From contig LSYV01000014.1 of assembly GCA_001584585.1 (NCBI GenBank), positions 268,319 through 332,318 on the forward strand: a DNA stretch of 64,000 bases. The letters run 5' to 3'. A program made the translations under genes and the position numbers. Positions 57,501 to 64,000 of the stretch are shown piece after piece; the stretch's first letter is position 1; every line of letters starts with the position of its first letter. The notes below the pieces were generated by a model, which was not told the DNA's origin, made no database searches, and saw only the letters and a program-made list of their open reading frames with translations. This DNA is from Gonium pectorale (Eukaryota; Chlorophyta; Chlorophyceae; Chlamydomonadales; Volvocaceae).

Positions 57501-58553
57501 AGGCGCGAGATATGCCCTGACGGGGCCCCTTTCCCGGGGCGCAGCGCCCTCGACCGACGTTGAAAGGCACAGGCAGGTTGGCGGCCTTCCCTGCCGCCTG
57601 GTCCCGCAGCGCAAGCTCGCTCAGATCCAGATCCAGGTCCGGGTATGGGTAAGACCGGGATCCGGACCGAATCCGGAGATGAGTGAACGCGTGCCGAGGC
57701 TCCAAGCATATGGGGAGCAGACGCATGCGGGTGCCTTCACGCTCGTGAGCACGCGCCCGGGCTTCATGGCGGCATAGAGCCGAACCGACTGTATGTGCAT
57801 TCATGAGCGCGGGCACTTTCCCCGCCTAGGTGGGACACGGGAAACATGGGACCTACCTCGTAGCCCGAGCGCATACGGGTGTTGCGCAGCTCCACCTGAT
57901 GCGGGCGGGGTGGGGCACGTTACACGTCGCTCGCCCCGTCAACGGACAAAGCGGTAAGGCGCGGTACGGATTGGCAACCAGGGCAGACAGGCGTGAAGCA
58001 TCAACACCGTGCTGTACACATCTGTCTCCGCGTGCGGAGGTGCCTCACACGTTCCAAAGCAGCACGGGAAAGAGAGTCACGGCGCGTCCACTGCTTTAAC
58101 TCGGCTCTCTCCGCGTGCCCACTACGGCGTTGTCGCCAGCCCAGGCCGCCCGCCCCCAACACCGGCCTGGCTCCCAGCCGACACCCACGCCCAACAAACC
58201 TGCTGAAATGTGAACACGACGCCCGGCTCCAGCTTGATCCTGGCCTCCAGAAACGCAAGGTCGAGGATTGGGAGGAAGGTGTCGCCGACGATTGTGAAGT
58301 TACTGGACCGCGCAATGGCCGCGTACGGCCAGGCGGAGGCCGTCAGGCGAAGATTCACGGACAGCCGCACAGCTGGCACGCTGGCGTCGCGGATAGCTTC
58401 CATAAGCTGCTGCTCCGTGGACACAGCCACGAGGCTTGCGAGGCCCGGCCATTCCCCTTCCGCCTGGGCGTCCGATGCGGGTGCTGCTGGGAGGGCAGCA
58501 ACCTGGTGCCATAGCAGGAGCGCGAGTAGGGGTAGTCGGAAGAGGATTTGCAT
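48594..58553 (-). CDS. Receptor-like TKL protein kinase with secreted ectodomain
   Basis: Fifteen exons (58553-58200, 57895-57857, 57319-57018, 56184-56006, 55759-55501, 55023-54563, 54346-54299, 53469-53370, 53033-51743, 51310-51235, 50633-50536, 50248-50158, 49800-49741, 49257-49059, 48633-48594) give 1198 aa. Signal peptide MQILFRLPLLALLLWHQVAA; a Cys-containing ectodomain of about 290 residues with beta-strand-like repeats; one transmembrane helix (GGVLLLAAVAALLVVVL) followed by eight Arg; a Gly/Ala-rich juxtamembrane region; then the kinase: LGTGSFGKVFRG, PVAVKVLQ, NEVTLSQTLRHPNVV, FLVMELCEGG, CHGDLKLANVLL, LCDFGLSR, YGTPTHMAP, GDVYAFGILLWELATGERPY. The catalytic HRD is HGD. A low-complexity insert of several hundred residues separates helix C from the hinge. 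The last 12 residues come from a small terminal exon joined by a perfect GTGAGT donor. It is probably a plasma-membrane signalling kinase; the ligand is unknown. Confidence 0.9.
49293..49410. repeat. 22-bp minisatellite in a receptor-kinase intron
   Basis: Five copies of GAGTGTCAGGCGAGAGGGGC(GG), at 49301, 49323, 49345, 49367 and 49389, with a single substitution in the last. They lie in the intron between the two kinase-core exons at 49741 and 49257. Confidence 0.95.
50955..51170 (+). repeat. Dispersed repeat copy B and decayed tandem partners (receptor-kinase intron)
   Basis: 50955-51085 aligns with 20769-20896. Immediately after it, 51110-51167 repeats a shortened version (GGCTGGTT... CCTCTCTAATGAGG ... 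TTCTGACC), and a third CCCCGGCTGGTTG start follows. Each unit begins CCGGCTGGTT and ends TGACC. The element is antisense to the host gene here, whereas copy A is sense in PRORP. Confidence 0.8.
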
Positions 58554-61125
58554 GTTGGCCCAGTAGCCAGCCGAGCGTCCCCGCAGCTCCCTACGGGAAT
58601 GTGTCCGCTGCCCGACGCGTGTCGAAACCCGCAGGTCCGGCTGTGGCCGCCGATATTCGCTGGTCTGTGTGCTACTTATCTAGCACCGCTGCGCGACAGC
58701 GCCGCGGCACGTCGCGTTGGCACGACGCCGTGCCAGCGTTCGTCCTCCCGGCAGCCTAGCTCGCCAGCCATGCCACAAAGGTGTTCATGAAAGGCAGAGA
58801 CCTTTGTGGATCCTCTTGGAATAGAACCTCGCGGCTCGCGGTTTCAAAGAAAACGATGTTGTTGCGGCCGCCCGAGGCAGCGAGCTACTCCAGGCTCCGC
58901 GTCTCCTACGCAAGCTCAGGCTGGTTCCAGCGCAGCCCTCTCCGGGAAGTCAAAAGCGCTAGGAGCTAGCGAGACTGGTAAGGTCATAATGTGGTTGTGT
59001 GTTACACTAGAAGTGCAAGCTATAGGCAACCTGGCCACAGGGGCCGCACGCCGCAGCGCTTGTTTAAGACTTTGTCAGCGCGTAAACTTCCATTCTACGC
59101 AAAATCAAGGCTTATAAGTCAAGCGCCTGGTGACACACAAGACTGTCCCTGTCCCTTTCCTCTTGCGAAGAACCGTTGCATCCAGTTGTACCGTCCGGCT
59201 TCGGCTCCGGTATGGAACGAAATGGATACACAGGATGCTTGCGACAACGCAATGCCACGTGATATACTCACTCCGTGCTTGTTCGGTGCTTGGGTGCTGC
59301 TCGTGTCAACCGCCCTGCGGCGCGGCGTTTTTTACCGGTATTCGCACATGAAGCCCATGCTGTGTGTGTTCACAAGGTAGTAGTGCGCCATCGTGTTGTC
59401 GTGGTCAGCACCGTTGTCCCAACTGCGCTCGGGCATGTCATGTAGGGTCGCGCCAAGCCATGCTGAAGGCATCCTGGCTCGTTCCGAACAGTGCGGAGAC
59501 CATCGGGAACGCAATCCACCTGCTCCACGGCCTACCGTAGCTATGGCGTGTCCCAGACAATCTACAAATTGGCTGCACGACAGCGCGTGGGGCCTCCTTC
59601 GTATGACTTGTCAGTACCATATTGCGTTACAGCGGATAGCAGCCTCGAACCTGTCGGTGACGCCATCGCCCGCGAAGGGCCCAACTACGGCCGGCTGACT
59701 GGCCAGCCGCCCTCTTGCCGAAACCCCACGCCCCAACGCCCCCGTCTTGAAGTTGGTGGTTGGAAATGCAAAAATATAAACGGCAACAGGGAACAATGAG
59801 GAACTTCAAGCAATGACTGTATATACCGCCACCTCTGCCACAATGCGCTGATCACCGCTGGTCCCGGTACCACCGTCCCCGCATATGTGGGACCGCGCCC
59901 CAGCTGTACGGCAGCGTGCGCCGGGCTTCGTGGCGGGCGCTCACAAGGGGGCGAAGCTGGCAGCCCTCATCTGCATACCATGCCGGTCATAACTGCAGAC
60001 CAGGGGAAACCTTCGTGCAGACCGCGGAGTCGCTCAGCAGCAGTCAAGCAGCGCGCCATGGGCAGCCCCAGAGGTTCTGAGCCCACTGGGCTTGCTCTTG
60101 CTAGGGTAGTCCTCAGTGGGCTTTCATCCGTGAAAAGTTACAGGCGGAGAGGCGAGAAAGGGCGCAGACAACGGAAGGGCCATGCAGCCAAAATAAATCA
60201 CAATGTTCTAAGATCAGACCTTGGATCAGACACGTTGGTTTCGACCTTGCTGACACCAGGGGGTCTCCCCTGGCTGACACATTGGACTCCGTTGTTGCCC
60301 CAAGGGCAAAGCAGTTGACACTCTACACAGAATGAACTTTTATGTTAGCATGCACTAAGCCTCTGATCTAACGGTCCGCTTAGTAGCAGTAGTTCACGGC
60401 GAAACTGGGCTGATAGAAGCCGAGCGCCATTGCCCACACACAGTGCAAGCCCTCGCCATGGCTGCGAAACCAAATTCCTCCTTCCGTTGTTGGAAATTAA
60501 CCAGGGAGCTTTACAGCATCTAAAAACCGTGGAGTATCGTGGGGGAGGGCTACGCCTTAAAGACGGCATCGGGCTGGTTTTGCATAGGGTGACGTGAAAC
60601 CCATTGACGGGCCGCATGCATTCCTCGCGGCATCCACGCATGGCGTCAAGACACTCCATCCGCGGTACCCACACGTACCCACCAGCCCGAACCTGAGCCA
60701 GTGCACGTACACGGCTGTGCGTCCCGACAAGCCAGCCAGCTACATGCCCACGAACTGCTGAAGACAGGCTGTACAGCATCATCCATCATGCGGTTTGACG
60801 TGTCAGCCGCCAGCTCGCATTGTGATGCGCTGGCCGCCCCCACTCTAAACCCTTAGGCTGCACATAATAAGGCGAGCCATGCACTGCTCGCAAAGAAACA
60901 GTCTTGGACCATGAAAACAACCGTACATGGCGACCCGAGTGTCCGTTTGGCAGGTACACGCACCACAGCCGCGGCCGCACAAGCCGCCACCACAACAGGA
61001 ACAAAACGGGGCGCCTCACACCACTACTAAACCACTACATTGCTGCCACGCACGCCTTACTCTACCCGAGCCCACGCTCAAACCCCAGAGGAGCCGGTGG
61101 CTGCAGCGCCCGCAGTGGCCCCATT
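58554..61125. other. Intergenic region
   Basis: 2.6 kb containing the receptor-kinase promoter and the 3' flank of the pyruvyl transferase gene. A perfect short inverted repeat (CCAGGGG-gtc-CCCCTGG type) lies near 60258-60276. A minus-strand TGTAA near 60137 could be a poly(A) signal. No gene is supported. Confidence 0.45.
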
Positions 61126-63870
61126 TCAACTGTTGGCGATAGCCACTATGCCGGGGTTCACCGGGGCCTTCAGCCGCTCCAAGAGTGCCACATACTGCTT
61201 CGCAATGTTTCGGCGGTGCTCGTCAAACTTCTTCCCATCGAACTTGACCGACTCGATGAAGGTAAACAGGTCGAAGGGCTCCACGTCGAAGCGCGGGTCG
61301 GAGAGGGTGGCGGTGGCGAGCTGCATGCCCTCCGCCAGCTCCTGGATGCGGTGGTCGGTCGAGATGACGACCGAGGGCACCTCCGCCGCCGTGCCGGCCA
61401 TTGTGCCATGTACACGGAAGCCGAAGAGGAAGTCTGCGCTCTCACGAATCCCCTCAAACCAATGCTCTGTGGCGGGGGGGGGTGAGGTTACAACCGACGT
61501 GGCACCAAAGGTGTCGGCAGGTGAAGGGCGGAGAGGGCACAACAGTAATAAGGAGGAAGTAGAGTAGGCTCGACTGTTATGGAAGCTGATTACAGGGAGG
61601 GAGAGTGATTGAGGATGCTGACTAGGATGGCCATGAGTGGCGTTTGCAAGCGAGAAAGGGAGGAAACGGGGAGGAGTGCAGCGCCCGGGGTAGCGCGCTT
61701 CAGTGCGCGCCTCTGGGCGAGCATACTCGCGGAGACGCAGCCCCAGCTAACTTCCTGCAAGATGCAGCAGCTGCCTTATATCCGCATACTGCACGACCAA
61801 AGGACCCGACACGCTTGCTGCTCCAGTACAACACGTGCGCACGCCCTCAACGGCGAGGCGACCAGCATTGAGGGTGGAGGCTCATTGTGCGATGCTGATC
61901 GCCTCCACACGCCCGCCCAACCTCCGGTCCCATAACCGTGTACCTGGGCCTACACATGACAGGGGCTGCGCTACTCGGTATGACCCAACTGGCTGGCCTA
62001 TCGGTATCGCCGCCCTACCTGCCACACATAACATCCCCCATGTGCTACCGTGCACTGGTGTCACTGCACTCACCCGCATCGTAGTAGTATTTTATGCGGT
62101 CCTGCGTGATGGGCGCGCCGTACTGCTGCAGCGCGTGGATGGTTTCCAAGTCGTGAGGCGTCTGAACCACCACGAACGACCTGGGGAACACCTGTGGACA
62201 CGTTGCAGTGTATGGGGGGTGCGCGTTGCGTGCGGGTAGCCGGGAGGAGGGATGAAGAGGAGTCATGCAAAACAACACGCGATTGTGACTGCTTACATGG
62301 CCCGGACCGCCCTACCTTGAACACCTTTTCCGCCAGGAACTGGACCAGCTTGCGCGACTGGAAGTACATGATGCCCCCAGCGGGCACCGTCGGAACTGCA
62401 AGAAGGGAAGGGTGCAGTTGGAAGAGGGGAAAGAGGCACCGGACCCAAATCGGCTCAAACTCAGCCCATGCTGCACCGCCCTCCCCAACACACCTGCGGG
62501 CAAGCCGACCGCGATGCGCAGGTTGGCGTCCCGCGCCCTGAGCACCGCCACGCGCTTCTCCTCCAGCAACACGCCCAGCCTGGGGTTGTGGTTAATGAAC
62601 AGACTGGGGCAGCCGAAAACCAGCGGTGGCTGCAGGCCGTTGGCTGTGCATACGTCGGCGGTGAACTGCCCACGCACGACGACGTCGCCACCGCTGCTCT
62701 TGATGAGGTCGTACATCTCCTTCTGCTGCACGTGGATTATGATGTCCGACGCCCTGACGGGAGCCTTATTGATGCGATTCTTGGCGCCAAAGGGCAGGCC
62801 GTCGCTGAAGTCGGCCTGTGCGCCCAGGCCCACCATGAGCACAGGCGCACGGAAGACGTGAATCAGGTGGATGCAGTAGTTTGTGAGCGGGCCAACCCGG
62901 AGGAAGTCGCTGATGTTCGCGAAGAGATTGGCTGGAAGCGGCAGGAGAAGGGAGGGGAAGGGGCAGCGGGGGAAGAGGGCAGCGAAGGGCGGTTGGCGAA
63001 TGCAAAGCAACAAGGCGGCACACACACCGACGTGTGTGGGTCTCCAGCAACGTAGAGCGAGGTCGAGGCTGCGAGGGGATCCTTGCAGTGAGTACCCAGA
63101 TTGCCACTTGGAAGCGTACAGTTACTGACAAGGAGTGCAGAGGTGAATCCTGGCTACGCTGGAGGGCGTCAGGGGATGGCACCCGCCCACAGGTTACACC
63201 CGCCCAGTCCGCAACGGGCTACACCCCCTCCCGTGCGGTCGCCACCTGCTGTTACAAACCCACCGGTTCCAAGGAGGAAAAGCTCAACTCTTGGGCCCTG
63301 CTGAAGACCACGTCTGCCGCGGAGTCGTGGTCTAACTACGTTGTCCCCGCTCAACCACTCGACCATGTCCGGGTCCAAAAGCTTCTGGGTCCCATACCGC
63401 CAAATGAGGTTCCCGGAATTGTAGGAAGCGATCTTCACGCCTTCTGTAAAGTTTAGACCATATGGCGCCCGCTTGTACTCGCTTTCCAGAAGGCCGATCC
63501 GAACCTTAGCCCTCAATGTCCCCGCCCCCCGCTGACGGCGTGGCCCTCCCGCGGCGTGGGACGCCGTAGGTTCCATCCCAACCGTCCCTTGTCGCGGCGT
63601 GGGTCCAGGTGGCCTTTTTTCTTTCATATATCGCACATTTACCATCTCCGCTTCCCAGCCGTGAATTTTCCCGAGGACTTTGCCGGCATGGGCGTCCACT
63701 TTCTCAACTCGCGACGGCCGATGGCCGTCGCTAGCTAAACATGTAAAGGACAATAGGATTACAACAATGCAACGTTCTCCGGGCGCCCGGTTCTGCCACC
63801 CGTAGGCCGCGGCCTGCTCGCGGCCACCCGCAGCCCATGCGACCCAAAGTGTAGCTAAACAACACAACAT
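61126..63870 (-). CDS. Polysaccharide pyruvyl transferase family protein
   Basis: Five exons (63870-63264, 62931-62494, 62395-62316, 62191-62074, 61466-61126) total 1584 nt, 527 aa, with every phase matching. The start chosen gives a hydrophobic leader (MLCCLATLWVAWAAGG), suggesting entry to the secretory pathway; an upstream in-frame ATG at 63933 would hide it. The body has the family's sequence of blocks: IASYNSGNLIWRYGTQKLL near the start of the fold, PVLMVGLGAQADFS, VVRGQFTADVCTANGL, FGCPSLFINHNP, and the C-terminal ADFLFGFRVHGTMAGTAAEVPSVVIS-type block with a conserved R-x-H-G. Members transfer pyruvate ketals to sugars, or are related glycan-modifying enzymes. In an alga it may act on cell-wall or extracellular-matrix glycans; that is inference. 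The donor of exon 1 (GTGGGT at 63263) was chosen by phase and homology. Confidence 0.88.
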
Positions 63871-64000
63871 TCCACGTGGGTGATTAGTGTAGCTGCAATT
63901 CCCGGAGCCGGAGGGCCGCTTCAGCCGCATCATCGCCTTCGCGCCCGCGACAAGCCGGCCGGCCGCCCGCTACGCCGCACTGCAGCCGGCGCAAGCGACA
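63871..64000. other. Right edge, possible start of another gene's exon
   Basis: After an AG at 63892 the plus strand reads FPEPEGRFSRIIAFAPA... to the window end. It could be an exon of a neighbouring plus-strand gene, or just upstream sequence of the pyruvyl transferase gene. Too little is visible to decide. Confidence 0.2.

Noticed and set aside
60258..60276. Short inverted repeat as a transcription terminator
   Set aside because: Nuclear genes do not use such hairpins as terminators, and no RNA gene is next to it.
63893..64000. A plus-strand exon at the right edge
   Set aside because: The translated stretch is short and unrecognised, and no start or donor is visible.
1..64000. CRISPR array, prokaryotic operon, phage or tRNA genes
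   Set aside because: The tandem repeats here are minisatellites without unique spacers, the genes are intron-rich and eukaryotic, and no convincing tRNA A/B boxes were noticed by eye.

Overview
The window looks like nuclear DNA of a volvocine (Chlamydomonas-like) green alga. It is very GC-rich. The genes are broken by many short introns, mostly with GTGAGT, GTGCGT or GTGGGT donors, and the proteins carry Ala/Gly/Pro-rich low-complexity inserts. The contents fit a photosynthetic eukaryote: a PsbP-domain protein with a twin-arginine lumen signal, a PPR-containing protein-only RNase P, a plant-type MAP kinase kinase, a class XI-like myosin, and the eIF3a and GINS PSF3 subunits. I assembled gene models by hand from splice sites and codon phase. 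For the complete multi-exon models outside the assembly gap, the summed exon lengths are multiples of three.

Layout: (1) about 1-1022, minus: 5' part of a secreted protein related to the ectodomain of the receptor kinase near the right end. (2) 3455-10411, minus: myosin heavy chain with eight IQ motifs and no DIL tail. (3) 10852-14057, plus: MAP kinase kinase, head-to-head with the myosin. (4) 15696-21392, plus: PRORP-type RNase P. (5) 23036-24177, minus: small membrane protein. (6) 26690-27840, minus: 161-residue protein of unknown function. (7) 28637 to about 29659, minus: histidine-phosphatase family gene, N-terminus not located. (8) 30692-34728, plus: PsbP-domain protein interrupted by an 873-base assembly gap. 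(9) 36236-36850, minus: GINS PSF3. (10) 38109-45465, minus: eIF3a, with four box C/D snoRNA-like units in its last intron. (11) 48594-58553, minus: single-pass receptor-like TKL kinase. (12) 61126-63870, minus: polysaccharide pyruvyl transferase family protein.

The genes do not form one pathway; the neighbourhood is a mix of housekeeping and signalling genes typical of an algal chromosome arm. The most notable non-protein element is the tandem set of four C/D snoRNA-like units (38815-39407). They share an identical D'-side segment, have gene-specific terminal stems, and their internal hairpins change sequence while staying paired. Also notable are a decayed dispersed repeat shared by the PRORP and receptor-kinase introns, two in-frame ATGs in PRORP that could separate organellar from nuclear forms, and a kinase domain split by a low-complexity insert of several hundred residues. 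I saw no tRNA, rRNA, CRISPR array or prokaryotic operon.
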